From Clostridia bacterium (GTDB lineage: Bacteria; Bacillota; Clostridia; Oscillospirales; UBA644), in NCBI GenBank assembly GCA_017621705.1, contig JAGASR010000010.1:1-51464 (forward strand): DNA of 51,464 nt. Reading direction: 5' to 3'. The translations under genes were made by a program, and so were the position numbers. Shown in pieces: positions 33,598 to 42,082 of the stretch (position 1 is the stretch's first letter; every line of letters begins with the position of its first letter). Under the pieces are notes generated by a model. That model ran no database searches. It saw nothing but the letters and a program-made list of their open reading frames with translations, and was not told where the DNA came from.

Positions 33598-35241
33598 TTA
33601 TACTTTCAATACGCCTGATAACATTTCGTCGATCTCTTTTTTACGCAGTTTCGTTGCCGCAACGTTCGCAACGATCCTTGCAGAAATCGGGAATATCTCT
33701 TCGATGATCTCAAGTCCGTTTTCGCGCAGAGTATCGCCTGTTTCAACGATATCGACTATGCCGTCCGCAAGACCGAGGATCGGTGCAAGTTCAACCGAGC
33801 CTTCGATGGTAACGATCTCAACGTCAACTTTCTTTTCTGCGGCATATCTTTCGACTGCGTGAACGAATTTTGTTGCGAGAACTTTTTTCGAATAGCCGCC
33901 GAAGAAGTTTTCGGGGTCGTTTTTGTATTTCGCATTTCCGGCAAGCGCCATTCTGCATTTGCCGAAGCCGAGGTCCGCAAGTTCGTAAAGCGACGAACCG
34001 TATTCGGTTATGGTGTCACTTCCGACAATGCCGAGGTCGCAAACGCCGTGTTCGACATAAGTTATAACGTCGCGGCTCTTTACAAGCATTACCTCGAACT
34101 TGCCGTCGTTTAATGGAATGACGAGTTTTCTTCCTTTATTTATGAGCGGAGAACAGTCAACACCGTTCTTTTCTAAAAGCTCAATCGTTTTCTTTTCAAG
34201 TCTGCCTTTTGTCAGAGCAATTCTGATCGGACGGAGAGGCTGTTCGGGCTGTTTGTTGTCTTCTCTGTTTTTGAGAAGGTCGAATATGTCGTCAACGGTT
34301 ATTCCGAAACCTGTAGCAGGAAGATCTCTTCCGAAATTGGCGGTAAGATTGTCGTATCTGCCGCCGAGGAGGACTGCATGACCGAGACCGCGAACGAATC
34401 CGCCGAAGATTATGCCTGTGTAGTAGTCAAGTCGTCCGACAAGACCGAGGTCGAAAGAAAGACAGTTGCCGTAGCCTTTTTCTTTGAGTTTAATTATAAG
34501 ATTTTTTATGTAATCAATTATTTCTCTGATCTTTTCCGAACCGGTCTCTTCAGCAAATTCGTCAAGCGCCGAAAGGTCTTCGTTATCTGCGTTGCCGAAC
34601 ATTTTCGGGAGCATTTTGAACGGTTTCGGGATCTTCATCGATTCAATGGATGCGAAGTTTTTTGTTTCGATAAGTCTTCTTATCGTTTCGGAAGTCTCGG
34701 GATCGATATTGTATATTTCAGCAAGCGTTGTGAAAAGTTTGCCGTGGCCGAGTTCAATTCTGAAATCCATTCCGAAAAGAGCCTGCATGCTTTTTGCCGC
34801 AAGTTCGAGTATTTCAATATCCGCTTCAATTGTGTTTTCGGGATCGGTTCCTATAAGTTCAGCGCCGCACTGGGTTGATTCCGTCAGCGCATTTCCCGTT
34901 TTGGGAGCGGAAAATACGTTCTGGCAGTAGAAAAGACGGTACGGCAGAGGGGTATCCGTAAGCTTTGTTGCCGCAATTCTTGCAATGGGAACAGTGCAGT
35001 CGCAGCGGAGAGCCATGAGTCTGTTATGCTCGTCTGTGAATTTATATACGTTATCGCCCATGGATCTTGTCGGGTCTGCGGAGAAAACGTCAAAATATTC
35101 TGCGGTCGGAGTTACTGTTTCTTTGTATCCCGATTCACTCATAAGGCGGACGAGTTTTTCGCAGATATCACGCCTTATCATCGCATCTTCAAATATATAG
35201 TCGCGTCGGCCGTCCGTGCGACCGTAATCAATGTTTTTCAT
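33598..35241 (-). CDS. hisZ-hisG: Fused HisZ-HisG (ATP phosphoribosyltransferase regulatory + catalytic parts)
   Basis: A 547-residue fusion for the first step of histidine synthesis. Residues ~1-325 are HisZ, a class II aminoacyl-tRNA synthetase paralogue: IFEDAMIRRDICEKLVRLM, YKFTDEHNRLMALRCDCTVPIARIAA, ESTQCGAELIG and YYTGIIFGGFVRGLGHAVLLGGRYD. Residues ~340-547 are the short form of HisG: IRIALTKGRLEKKTIELL, VMLVKSRDVITYVEHGVCDLGIVGSD, PRPP site IVDIVETGDTLRENGL. In most bacteria HisZ and short HisG are separate subunits of an octamer. It leads the operon. Confidence 0.92.
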   Translation of the reverse strand: MKNIDYGRTDGRRDYIFEDAMIRRDICEKLVRLMSESGYKETVTPTAEYFDVFSADPTRSMGDNVYKFTDEHNRLMALRCDCTVPIARIAATKLTDTPLPYRLFYCQNVFSAPKTGNALTESTQCGAELIGTDPENTIEADIEILELAAKSMQALFGMDFRIELGHGKLFTTLAEIYNIDPETSETIRRLIETKNFASIESMKIPKPFKMLPKMFGNADNEDLSALDEFAEETGSEKIREIIDYIKNLIIKLKEKGYGNCLSFDLGLVGRLDYYTGIIFGGFVRGLGHAVLLGGRYDNLTANFGRDLPATGFGITVDDIFDLLKNREDNKQPEQPLRPIRIALTKGRLEKKTIELLEKNGVDCSPLINKGRKLVIPLNDGKFEVMLVKSRDVITYVEHGVCDLGIVGSDTITEYGSSLYELADLGFGKCRMALAGNAKYKNDPENFFGGYSKKVLATKFVHAVERYAAEKKVDVEIVTIEGSVELAPILGLADGIVDIVETGDTLRENGLEIIEEIFPISARIVANVAATKLRKKEIDEMLSGVLKV

Positions 35242-35245
35242 ATCT

Positions 35246-35326
35246 ATCCATCCGTGGATTTTATTTCTTTATCACTTTACTTTAATAAAGTCTATACATT
35301 ATATCATAAATAATGCCGATTGTCAA
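35246..35326 (-). promoter_or_regulatory. Histidine operon promoter and leader
   Basis: Minus-strand TTGACA (35321-35326), 17-bp spacer, TATAAT (35298-35303). The start of the transcript holds an ACTTT-AAT-AAAGT dyad (35279-35291). A small hairpin ATCCA-CGGA-TGGAT (35246-35259) covers the likely SD (GGATGG). There is no His-rich leader peptide and no T-box. Confidence 0.75.
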
Positions 35327-35419
35327 TAGACAAATTTATTATTGGAAAAAAGTTTACAATATCCCGTTTTTATGTAAAAATAAGCATTATTTCCCGTAAA
35401 AAACAGTCTGTAAACATCA

Positions 35420-35455
35420 TTTCGGAGCGTTAAGATATTTATCTCAACACTCCGA
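35420..35455 (-). terminator. Hairpin, probable terminator after pyrK
   Basis: A 17-bp stem, TTCGGAG.. to ..CTCCGAA. Read as minus-strand RNA its two imperfect positions become G-U pairs, while as plus-strand RNA they are mismatches, which favours a leftward transcript. A U-run follows about 15 nt further on. Confidence 0.55.
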
Positions 35456-35463
35456 ACGTTTTT

Positions 35464-36204
35464 TTAGAAATTAAGAACGGGTCCTTCTTTGCAGATGCAA
35501 CGTCTCTGACCGTTAACTTTTGTCGAGCAGCAAAGGCAGGTACCGATGCCGCAGCCCATTCTCTCTTCAAAGGAAGCGAGGCAGGGGATATTGTTTTTCT
35601 GCGCGATATCGATGATCTTTTCCATCATTACCATCGGGCCGCAAGTTATGATCTTGGAGATCTTTTCGCCGTCTGCGATCATCTTTTCAAGACCCTGGGT
35701 CGTAAAGCCTTTGACGCCTGCCGATCCGTCGTCGGTCATAAGGTCAACGGGGCATACATTTTCGAAGTCTTCGATGAATTTATCATATACGGCTTCTTTG
35801 TTTCTGAAACCGAGGATCGCTTTTGCGCTTCCGCAGGCTTTAACCGCATTGAGAAGCGGGAAGCATCCGATGCCGCCGCCGATCGCAATAACGTTTTCGT
35901 CGTCTTTCGTGAGTTCAAAACCGTGTCCGAGAGGTGCGAGCATATCAACGATATCTCCGACTTTCTTTTCGGAAAGCACCTGAGTGCCTTCGCCTCTGAT
36001 CTCAAAAATAAATCTGAGGGTATCTTTTGAAACGTCGCAGATACTTATCGGGCGACGAAGGAAAGTCTGTCCGCCGCAAAGTACATGGATGAACTGACCC
36101 GGAGCGCAGATCTTATCCGCATCGGGAAGTGCAACAGTAAAATCGACGAGTTTTTCGTAAGTTTGTTTTGTGATGATTTCACAGAAAAGATGACGTTTAT
36201 CCAT
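35464..36204 (-). CDS. pyrK: Dihydroorotate dehydrogenase electron-transfer subunit-like protein
   Basis: About 246 residues of the PyrK family, which passes electrons between NAD(H) and the PyrDB subunit through FAD and a 2Fe-2S cluster. FAD motif FLRRPISICDV near 65, nucleotide-binding GGGIGCFPLLNAV near 115, and the C-terminal cluster MGCGIGTCLCCS..RRCICKEGPV with four spaced Cys. It overlaps the Hsp33-like gene by 8 nt (GAGGTGG upstream). No pyrD is adjacent and a terminator follows, so the partner must be elsewhere or differ from the usual. Confidence 0.88.
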   Translation of the reverse strand: MDKRHLFCEIITKQTYEKLVDFTVALPDADKICAPGQFIHVLCGGQTFLRRPISICDVSKDTLRFIFEIRGEGTQVLSEKKVGDIVDMLAPLGHGFELTKDDENVIAIGGGIGCFPLLNAVKACGSAKAILGFRNKEAVYDKFIEDFENVCPVDLMTDDGSAGVKGFTTQGLEKMIADGEKISKIITCGPMVMMEKIIDIAQKNNIPCLASFEERMGCGIGTCLCCSTKVNGQRRCICKEGPVLNF

Positions 36205-36946
36205 TTTCCACCTCGTATTTTCTTCCGCAGAATTTGCATACAACTTCTGCCGTCGGGCCGAGAGATTCTCTTTCTTCTTTCGGCAAAGTTTCTATTATTC
36301 TTTGCGCACTGCGTTTTGAACAGTGACAACCGAATGTAAGTTCGCTTTCTCCGAGCTTTTCGCATCCGGCTTTTTCAAATTCTTTTTCATCGAGCAATCT
36401 GAAGAACGGTTTTACGGAGTCCCAGACTTTTCTCAGGTCGGAAGATCCCGGAAGCTCTTCGGCGAAAATGCCGACAGTCATTCTTCCGTCTCTTACGACT
36501 TTCCATTTTGCGTTTCTCTGCATACTTTCTGATATGTACGCATTTACCGCGCCCTGAACGTTTCTTCCGATAACTACACTGTGGTATTCGCCGCCGACGT
36601 CGGAATGTCTCGTAACTTCAAGTATAACGCCTTCAACGTCTTTCGGGGGCTCGAATTTATCCGAATATGCGCACATGCGTCCGTCACCGAATGCCGTCAC
36701 CGCAATAAGTTTTTTAGTGCCTACCCATTTGAAGCAGGCTGTTATGTATGTTTCGTCTTCCTTTTGCTCTGCCGCAAGAGCCGCAGTGAATGCCGCCGCG
36801 GAACCGAGCGCGATATAATCGCCGTTAAGTGTAAGATTTTGCTTTTCCGCCATTTCTTCGCAGACATCTCTTACCGAAGAAACAATAACGAGCGTGTCGC
36901 CCTGTATATATCTTTGAATAACTTCGTTTTTCATTTTTGTAACCAT
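36197..36946 (-). CDS. hslO: Hsp33-like redox chaperone
   Basis: About 249 residues, shorter than the usual ~290. The C-terminal redox switch is intact: FGCHCSKRSAQRIIETLPKEE..CKFCGRKY provides the CxC and CxxC zinc ligands that in Hsp33 form disulfides under oxidative stress and unfold the chaperone. The N-terminal domain is divergent but keeps the pattern LGSAAAFTAALAAEQKEDE, AVTAFGDGRMCAYSD. Start uncertain: ATG at 36946 or 36934, no strong SD. It lies between the DUF2156 gene and pyrK in a leftward operon. Confidence 0.8.
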   Translation of the reverse strand: MVTKMKNEVIQRYIQGDTLVIVSSVRDVCEEMAEKQNLTLNGDYIALGSAAAFTAALAAEQKEDETYITACFKWVGTKKLIAVTAFGDGRMCAYSDKFEPPKDVEGVILEVTRHSDVGGEYHSVVIGRNVQGAVNAYISESMQRNAKWKVVRDGRMTVGIFAEELPGSSDLRKVWDSVKPFFRLLDEKEFEKAGCEKLGESELTFGCHCSKRSAQRIIETLPKEERESLGPTAEVVCKFCGRKYEVENG

Positions 36947-36973
36947 GGCTTTAGTTCGGAAAGCCTACCTTTA

Positions 36974-37855
36974 TTAACCTAAAAGAACCGTGTGTTTTTC
37001 CAGAATTGCGATCGGATGATACGACAGCTTCGATCTTCTCAAGCCTTCGTCTCCGACATCGTCGCCTCTGTTTATATATTTTATTTTACCGTCCGCATAT
37101 CGTTTTGCAACTTCCGAAACGATCATCTGGTATGCTCCGTGGACGGTCTTATCTGCTTTTTCAATATGGACAAAAAGCGTTTCGTTTACCGTATCCGCAA
37201 AAGAAAAACCGACGACTTTCCCTTCGATTTTCAGCATGAGTCCGAAAAATCCGTACTTATCTATATTATCGAAAACTTCAAAGACTTTTTTCCTCTCTTC
37301 TATTGCGAGAATATGATCTTTTGTGTTTTCTTCCGAGTATTTTTCGAAAAACGCTCTTGCTTCGGAAATATTTTCTTCCGTTATTTCTTCGAACGTATAA
37401 TCGGAATACGTTTTCTTGAATTTATTTATATGGTTTTTCTGTCCGTGAAATTTTTTCCCCGAAAAGTTCTTCAACTCTTCGCCTGCGTAAAAGTAATCGA
37501 AACTGTCTCTGTCGCAAACATTATTTAATATTGTATATTTTCCTTCGAGCCTTTTGAGCTCGTCCGAAGAGACCGCAAAAAAATGAGGACGCAGACCGTT
37601 TTCTTTGCAATATTCAAAAATTTTCTTTATATTTTCGTCTTCGTCTCCGCCGAACGGCAGACAGAAAGACGGCTCCTCTTTCGGGTAGACCGCCTTAAGG
37701 AAAAGCACACCGTCTTCGATCGTGTATTCCATTTGAAGATAATCTCTCCACATGAAAATACCGCCCAAAGAAAAGTCGCTTAATCTTGAATTCCTTTTTT
37801 CAAGAAACGGTCGGATCAACTCCGAATCGTCGAGTTCAAGCTTATTGAATGTCAT
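36974..37855 (-). CDS. DUF2156 (GNAT-fold acyltransferase-like) protein
   Basis: A 293-residue cytosolic protein matching the DUF2156 family, which shares the GNAT-type fold of the catalytic domain of MprF-like lysyl-phosphatidylglycerol synthases. Cues: RPFLEKRNSRLSDFSLGGIFMWRDYLQMEY at the start, GKKFHGQKNHINKF in the middle, VVGFSFADTVNETLFVHIEKAD and KYINRGDDVGDEGLRRSKLSYHP at the end. Possibly transfers an aminoacyl or acyl group; no substrate is known. The start codon overlaps the methyltransferase stop by 1 nt. Confidence 0.85.
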   Translation of the reverse strand: MTFNKLELDDSELIRPFLEKRNSRLSDFSLGGIFMWRDYLQMEYTIEDGVLFLKAVYPKEEPSFCLPFGGDEDENIKKIFEYCKENGLRPHFFAVSSDELKRLEGKYTILNNVCDRDSFDYFYAGEELKNFSGKKFHGQKNHINKFKKTYSDYTFEEITEENISEARAFFEKYSEENTKDHILAIEERKKVFEVFDNIDKYGFFGLMLKIEGKVVGFSFADTVNETLFVHIEKADKTVHGAYQMIVSEVAKRYADGKIKYINRGDDVGDEGLRRSKLSYHPIAILEKHTVLLG

Positions 37856-38562
37856 TATTTTTCCCCGCGTTTTTGTGCTATGTATATGTCTCGTCCCATA
37901 AAGCCGAAAACTTTTACGGGGGTGAATCCTTTTTGCCTGAGCAAAGCTTTGAGTTCGTCTCTTGAGTAACAGGTTTCTTTTACGATGCTGTCGTAACGTG
38001 TGTATTCACTGCCGTCTCCCGAAAAGACTGTTATATAATTGGTAAGCACGTTTCTTGAAAATGCGCCGTCGAGAATAAGGGTCGAGGTCTCTCTGTCTAT
38101 AACTCTCAGACCGACATTCTTTTTCATCAGCGCTTCGGTTTTAACGTCAAAAACGAAATATCCGTTGGGCTCCGTAAAATTGATGAGCCTGCCGATGAAG
38201 GAAACGAGCTGTTTTCTCGAAAGATGGTTTAATGTATCGAGCGAACAGAAGCAAATATCGTATGCTCCGTACAGGTCGATTTTTTCGAGCGGCTGGCAGA
38301 TGAGGTGCGGATCTATGCCGTTTTCCTCAAGCTTTTCCGCCGCATATTCGAGCATTTCGGACGATATATCGACACCCGTGCAGGAATATCCGCGCTTTGC
38401 AAGTTCCGCCATGAGCGTTCCCGTACCGCATCCGCAGTCAACCGCAAGCCCCTCTTTCGGAAGGAACGGAGCTTTTTCAAAAATGCGGTCGAGATATTCA
38501 ATATGGTCGAAACCGTCCGTAAACTCGTCGTAAACAGAGGCTATTATATCGTAATCCGTCAT
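37855..38562 (-). CDS. Class I SAM-dependent methyltransferase
   Basis: A 235-residue Rossmann-type methyltransferase. SAM motif I is [15 protein letters not shown] at about residue 40-54, then [13 protein letters not shown] (motif II) and [11 protein letters not shown] (motif IV region). The N-terminus [25 protein letters not shown] is typical of the Methyltransf_25/UbiE-like group encoded beside lepA in clostridia. The target is unknown. Overlaps the lepA stop by 4 nt. Confidence 0.88.
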   Translation of the reverse strand: MTDYDIIASVYDEFTDGFDHIEYLDRIFEKAPFLPKEGLAVDCGCGTGTLMAELAKRGYSCTGVDISSEMLEYAAEKLEENGIDPHLICQPLEKIDLYGAYDICFCSLDTLNHLSRKQLVSFIGRLINFTEPNGYFVFDVKTEALMKKNVGLRVIDRETSTLILDGAFSRNVLTNYITVFSGDGSEYTRYDSIVKETCYSRDELKALLRQKGFTPVKVFGFMGRDIYIAQKRGEK

Positions 38563-40367
38563 TCGTCAAATTTAAGAACAGACATGAACGCTTCCTGGGT
38601 CAATTCGACGGTACCGAAGGAGCGCATTCTCTTCTTACCTTCTTTCTGTTTTTCAAGAAGTTTCTTTTTACGGGTAATGTCACCGCCGTAACATTTCGCA
38701 AGAACGTCTTTTCTCATCGCTTTGACGGTCTCGCGCGCTATTATCTTGCCGCCGACAGCCGCCTGAATGGGAATTTCGAAAAGCTGACGGGGAATATTGT
38801 CTTTGAGGCGTTCGGTGATCTTTCTGCCTCTGGAATACGCTTTATCGGCGTGAACGATGAACGAAAGTGCGTCGACGATATCGCCGTTGAGAAGGATATC
38901 GAGTTTGACGAGCTTACTTTCAAGGTAATCTTCAAATTCGTAGTCGAGTGATGCATAGCCTCTCGTTCTCGATTTGAGCGCATCGAAAAAGTCGTAAATG
39001 ATCTCGTTAAGGGGAAGGCTGTAGTGAAGATTTACTCTCGTCTCGTCAATATAAGTCATATTGTGGAATACGCCTCGGCGCTCCGTGCAAAGATCCATTA
39101 TCGTGCCGATAAAATCGGTCGGCGCAAGGATATCCGCTTTTACGAAGGGTTCGTATGCGGTCTGTATATCTGAAGGGGAGGGGTATGCCGACGGGTTTGA
39201 GATATACTCTTCTTCGCCGGTTATCTTCTTTATTTTATATATAACGCTCGGCGCTGTCGTTACAAGGTCGAGGTTGTATTCTCTTTCAAGACGTTCTTGA
39301 ATGATCTCCATATGGAGAAGTCCCAAAAAGCCGCAACGGAAACCGAAGCCGAGGGCCGCAGATGTTTCTTTTTCGAAAGAAAGCGATGCATCGTTGAGCT
39401 GAAGCTTTTCGAGCGCTTCGCGAAGGTCTTCGTATTTTGCGCCGTCAGCAGGGTAGATACCCGAGAATACCATCGGCTGAACTTTTTTGTAGCCGGGCAT
39501 GGGTTCTGCCGCCGGTCTTTCCGCATGAGTTACGGTGTCGCCGACCTGTGTATCCTGAACGGTCTTTATCGATGCCATTATGTATCCGACTTCGCCTGCA
39601 ACGATCGCCTCTTCTTTTTCAAAACCGAAAGGTCTCAGACAACCGACTTCAACAACGTCAAATTCTGCGCCCGTTGCCATCATTCGGATCTTTTCTCCTG
39701 CTCGGAGAGTGCCGTCCATAACACGAACGTAAACTATAACGCCTCTGTATGAGTCATAAATACTGTCAAAAATAAGAGCGCGGAGAGGAGCGTCTTTATC
39801 GCCTTTCGGCGCGGGAACGTTCGCAACGATCTGCTCGAGGATCTCTTCGCAGTTCTGTCCCGTCTTTGCGGAAACTCTGGGAGCTTCTTCTGCGGGAATT
39901 CCGATAATATCTTCGACTTCTTTTATAACTCTGTCGGGATCTGCCGAGGGAAGGTCGATTTTGTTTATGACGGGAAGTATCTCGAGGTCGTTATCGACTG
40001 CAAGGTATGTGTTTGCAAGAGTCTGCGCCTCAATACCCTGTGATGCGTCGACAACGAGTATTGCGCCTTCGCACGCAACGAGCGAACGGGAGACTTCGTA
40101 GTTGAAGTCGACGTGGCCCGGGGTGTCGATTAGGTTGAAAGTATAGGTCTTGCCGTCTTTTGCCGTATAAAGCATTTTAACAGCGCGCGCCTTTATCGTT
40201 ATACCTCTTTCACGCTCAAGATCCATATTGTCAAGAATCTGTGCTTCCATATCACGGTCGGCAACGGTCTTTGTAAGCTGCAGAAGCCTGTCCGCAAGCG
40301 TCGATTTACCGTGGTCGATATGTGCGATTATGGAAAAATTACGTATGAGACTGATGTCGTTAATCAT
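38559..40367 (-). CDS. lepA: Elongation factor 4 (LepA)
   Basis: A 602-residue ribosome-binding GTPase. G1 [15 protein letters not shown], switch [11 protein letters not shown]3 [12 protein letters not shown]4 NKIDLP and G5 SAKTG are all present in the first 165 residues. Domain II, two EF-G-like alpha/beta domains and the LepA-specific C-terminal domain ([25 protein letters not shown] ... [24 protein letters not shown]) follow. The start region has only a weak GGGTGA site. First gene of the leftward lepA-to-pyrK operon. Confidence 0.97.
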   Translation of the reverse strand: MINDISLIRNFSIIAHIDHGKSTLADRLLQLTKTVADRDMEAQILDNMDLERERGITIKARAVKMLYTAKDGKTYTFNLIDTPGHVDFNYEVSRSLVACEGAILVVDASQGIEAQTLANTYLAVDNDLEILPVINKIDLPSADPDRVIKEVEDIIGIPAEEAPRVSAKTGQNCEEILEQIVANVPAPKGDKDAPLRALIFDSIYDSYRGVIVYVRVMDGTLRAGEKIRMMATGAEFDVVEVGCLRPFGFEKEEAIVAGEVGYIMASIKTVQDTQVGDTVTHAERPAAEPMPGYKKVQPMVFSGIYPADGAKYEDLREALEKLQLNDASLSFEKETSAALGFGFRCGFLGLLHMEIIQERLEREYNLDLVTTAPSVIYKIKKITGEEEYISNPSAYPSPSDIQTAYEPFVKADILAPTDFIGTIMDLCTERRGVFHNMTYIDETRVNLHYSLPLNEIIYDFFDALKSRTRGYASLDYEFEDYLESKLVKLDILLNGDIVDALSFIVHADKAYSRGRKITERLKDNIPRQLFEIPIQAAVGGKIIARETVKAMRKDVLAKCYGGDITRKKKLLEKQKEGKKRMRSFGTVELTQEAFMSVLKFDE

Positions 40368-40519
40368 ATGTCACCCAAAAATAAGTTAAAAATAAAAATA
40401 TCTGTAAGTAAGAATAATGTTTTAATTACAGCAAAACGACGCTCCAAATGCCGAAGCTTGAAAATGCCTCGGTCAGAGTTCGGGCGTCTGAAAAATATTG
40501 AGATAAGGATTTATAATAA

Positions 40520-40704
40520 ATTCCCCGCACGGCCGTGGGGAGAATGCGACCGTATGATCGCATAATTCTACGGCAAATTTAAGCCCTGCTTCAATAAGTG
40601 GGTTAATTCCTCTCCGCTGTTTTGTGCTCCCAACGTTCGGAGATAACTCCGAGAGGTCTGCTCCCCCGCAGCGGAAGCCGGAATCCCAAGTCACAGGTGT
40701 AGGT
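40520..40704 (-). ncRNA. Candidate structured non-coding RNA (possibly 6S-like)
   Basis: The 388-bp gap between lepA and the DUF1292 gene holds no convincing ORF but folds well as minus-strand RNA starting near 40704, just after a TATAAT (40709-40714). Paired elements from outside in: CUAC/GUAG, CCUG/CAGG, UGGG/CCCA, AUUCC/GGAAU, UUCCGCUG/CAGCGGAG, and an apical UCGGAG-UUAU-CUCCGA hairpin. Asymmetric internal loops separate them. A 3' hairpin AUGCGA/UCGCAU (40544-40563) and a GC-rich stem (40523-40540) follow. One long rod with bulges and a length of 140-185 nt resembles 6S RNA, but I cannot confirm the family. Confidence 0.42.
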
Positions 40705-40755
40705 TTTAATTATACCGCAGAACACGAACCGCGCAGGAAAATTTAAAAGCTTTAA

Positions 40756-41070
40756 TTATTCCTCGTCTTCGTCTTCGGAAAAACCTTCGTCGATCATGAA
40801 TTCTTCATCATCGAGCTTTTCTTCGAGCAGACGGAGAACTTCGTTGAATTCGTTTTCGTCTTCGATAGAAGAAAGCGTGCAATCGTCGCCGTCGGTTTCG
40901 TCAACGCGCAAAATGGTGAATTCGCATTCGTCGTCATCGAAATGTTCTTCTTCAACGAGAGCGAGGTAATCTTTACCGTTGTATTCAACGCCGTCAACAA
41001 CTACGAAGTTGATCTCATTGCCGTCTTCGTCGTTAAGAGTTATGATTTCATCTCTTTCAATTTCTGCCAT
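40756..41070 (-). CDS. DUF1292 (YrzB-like) family protein
   Basis: A very acidic 104-residue protein of the DUF1292 family: ERDEIITLNDEDGNEINFVVVDGVEYNGKDYLALV matches the conserved core. The family is widespread in Firmicutes, usually near yrrL/mreB-type or tRNA-related genes, and its function is unknown. The C-terminal third is a Glu/Asp-rich helix. AGGAGA lies 6 nt before the ATG; a promoter is 67 bp upstream. Single-gene unit. Confidence 0.9.
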   Translation of the reverse strand: MAEIERDEIITLNDEDGNEINFVVVDGVEYNGKDYLALVEEEHFDDDECEFTILRVDETDGDDCTLSSIEDENEFNEVLRLLEEKLDDEEFMIDEGFSEDEDEE

Positions 41071-41137
41071 GATGTTCTCCTGTGTAGCTTTTATTGATAT
41101 TAGTTTATCTTTTATTTATTGATTTATTCTATAATAT

Positions 41138-41166
41138 ATAATACACCAAAAAAATGTTCTTGTCAA
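41138..41166 (-). promoter_or_regulatory. Promoter of the DUF1292 gene
   Basis: Minus-strand TTGACA (41161-41166), 17-bp spacer, TATTAT (41138-41143). Confidence 0.75.
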
Positions 41167-41290
41167 TCGGTTTTTGAAAAAATATTCTCAAATTTACGGT
41201 AAGATTTCCGCGCTTTCTGTCACAGTATGGTAATTTTTAATACAAAAAATCGGTTTACAAAAAGTTTACAAAAAAAATTGAAAAAGGGTA

Positions 41291-41319
41291 TTGACAAATC
41301 AGAGGTTTTGTAGTATAAT
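41291..41319 (+). promoter_or_regulatory. tRNA operon promoter
   Basis: TTGACA (41291-41296), 17-bp spacer, TATAAT (41314-41319), 40 bp before tRNA-Met. Confidence 0.87.
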
Positions 41320-41358
41320 AACCAAGCTAACTGATGCAAACGCATCGGAAGGCAATGT

Positions 41359-41435
41359 GGCGGAATAGCTCAGTTGGCTAGAGCACTCGGTTCATACCCG
41401 AACGGTCGGCGGTTCAAATCCACCTTCCGCTACCA
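41359..41435 (+). tRNA. tRNA-Met (CAT)
   Basis: 77-nt cloverleaf with encoded CCA: acceptor GGCGGAA/TTCCGCT, D-stem GCTC/GAGC, anticodon loop TTCATAC, T-loop TTCAAAT. Elongator type (G1 paired, no C1-A72 mismatch). Two C-A mismatches are visible, one at the top of the anticodon stem (27-43) and one in the T-stem (51-63). Confidence 0.93.
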
Positions 41436-41437
41436 AT

Positions 41438-41512
41438 GGCCCGTTAGTCAAGCGGTTAAGACACGGCCCTTTCACGGCTGGGGCAGCAGTTCGATTCTGC
41501 TACGGGTCACCA
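41438..41512 (+). tRNA. tRNA-Glu (TTC)
   Basis: 75-nt cloverleaf with encoded CCA: acceptor GGCCCGT/ACGGGTC, anticodon stem CGGCC/GGCTG with loop CTTTCAC, T-stem AGCAG/CTGCT with loop TTCGATT. It lies 2 nt after tRNA-Met on the same transcript. Confidence 0.94.
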
Positions 41513-41547
41513 AGAACGTTAAGATCATTCTTAACGTTCTTTTTTTA
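41513..41547 (+). terminator. tRNA operon terminator
   Basis: Perfect 12-bp stem AGAACGTTAAGA / TCTTAACGTTCT with a TCAT loop and seven Ts, directly after the tRNA-Glu CCA. Confidence 0.9.
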
Positions 41548-41582
41548 TATTTATTAAAATCTGTATTGCAAAGAGAGTTTTT

Positions 41583-41711
41583 ATGGAATTTAACGAAAAA
41601 CTGCAGGAATTGAGAAAACAGAAAAATATGACCCAAGAGGATCTTGCCGCCTCTCTCTACGTTTCGCGAACCGCAGTCTCAAAATGGGAGTCGGGGGTTT
41701 CCCAAACTTAA
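41583..41711 (+). pseudogene. Truncated XRE-family HTH gene at the island border
   Basis: An ATG opens a 42-codon frame whose product starts as a normal Cro/CI-type regulator: FNEKLQELRKQKNMTQEDLAASLYVSRTAVSKWESG. After ESG, where relatives continue with a GYPNI-type sequence, the frame turns into VSQT and stops. The HTH is complete only through the recognition helix, and the remaining ~200 residues are missing. The break near 41697 coincides with the change to island-type genes, so the gene was probably interrupted by integration. Confidence 0.75.
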
Positions 41712-41776
41712 AGATACCACACTAAAACCCACGCTTACATTACTTCCAAACAACATAATTTTGGAGGTAAACCCCT

Positions 41777-42022
41777 ATGAAACGCCTTATATCCTGCGAA
41801 TATAACTTCGATAACTGCTGTGTGGAACTGAAATTCACCGATGGAAGCATGATTGCGATTGATACTATCGCTGTTGAGAACGAAATAGCAGACAATATGT
41901 ATCAGCGGTCAGAGCTTGACTATCTGATCTACAATGCGCCCTTGGAGTATGCCGACCTTGTTTTGAACGGAGATCCCGAAGCATATTTGAAAGCAGTAAC
42001 GGAATATAGAACAATAGAATAA
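41777..42022 (+). CDS. Small island protein of unknown function
   Basis: An 81-residue acidic protein (MKRLISCEYNFDNCCVELKF...) with a beta-strand-rich N-terminal half and a helical C-terminal half. I recall similar small proteins on integrative conjugative elements of Firmicutes, possibly the DUF6061 group, but no function is known. A good GGAGGT site precedes the ATG. First intact gene after the broken HTH gene and convergent with the HTH regulator at 42083. Confidence 0.7.
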   Translation: MKRLISCEYNFDNCCVELKFTDGSMIAIDTIAVENEIADNMYQRSELDYLIYNAPLEYADLVLNGDPEAYLKAVTEYRTIE

Positions 42023-42082
42023 ATACCCAATGATAAAGCAGGTAACTGAGTATGGAGTAAATCCAATATCAGTTACCTGCTT

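Noticed and set aside
40473..40694. 73-residue minus-strand open frame
   Set aside because: It coincides with the stem-forming candidate RNA, has no SD and low-complexity arginine/proline composition; better explained as RNA.
41374..41613. 79-residue open frame across the two tRNA genes
   Set aside because: It is read through tRNA-Met, tRNA-Glu and their terminator; not a gene.
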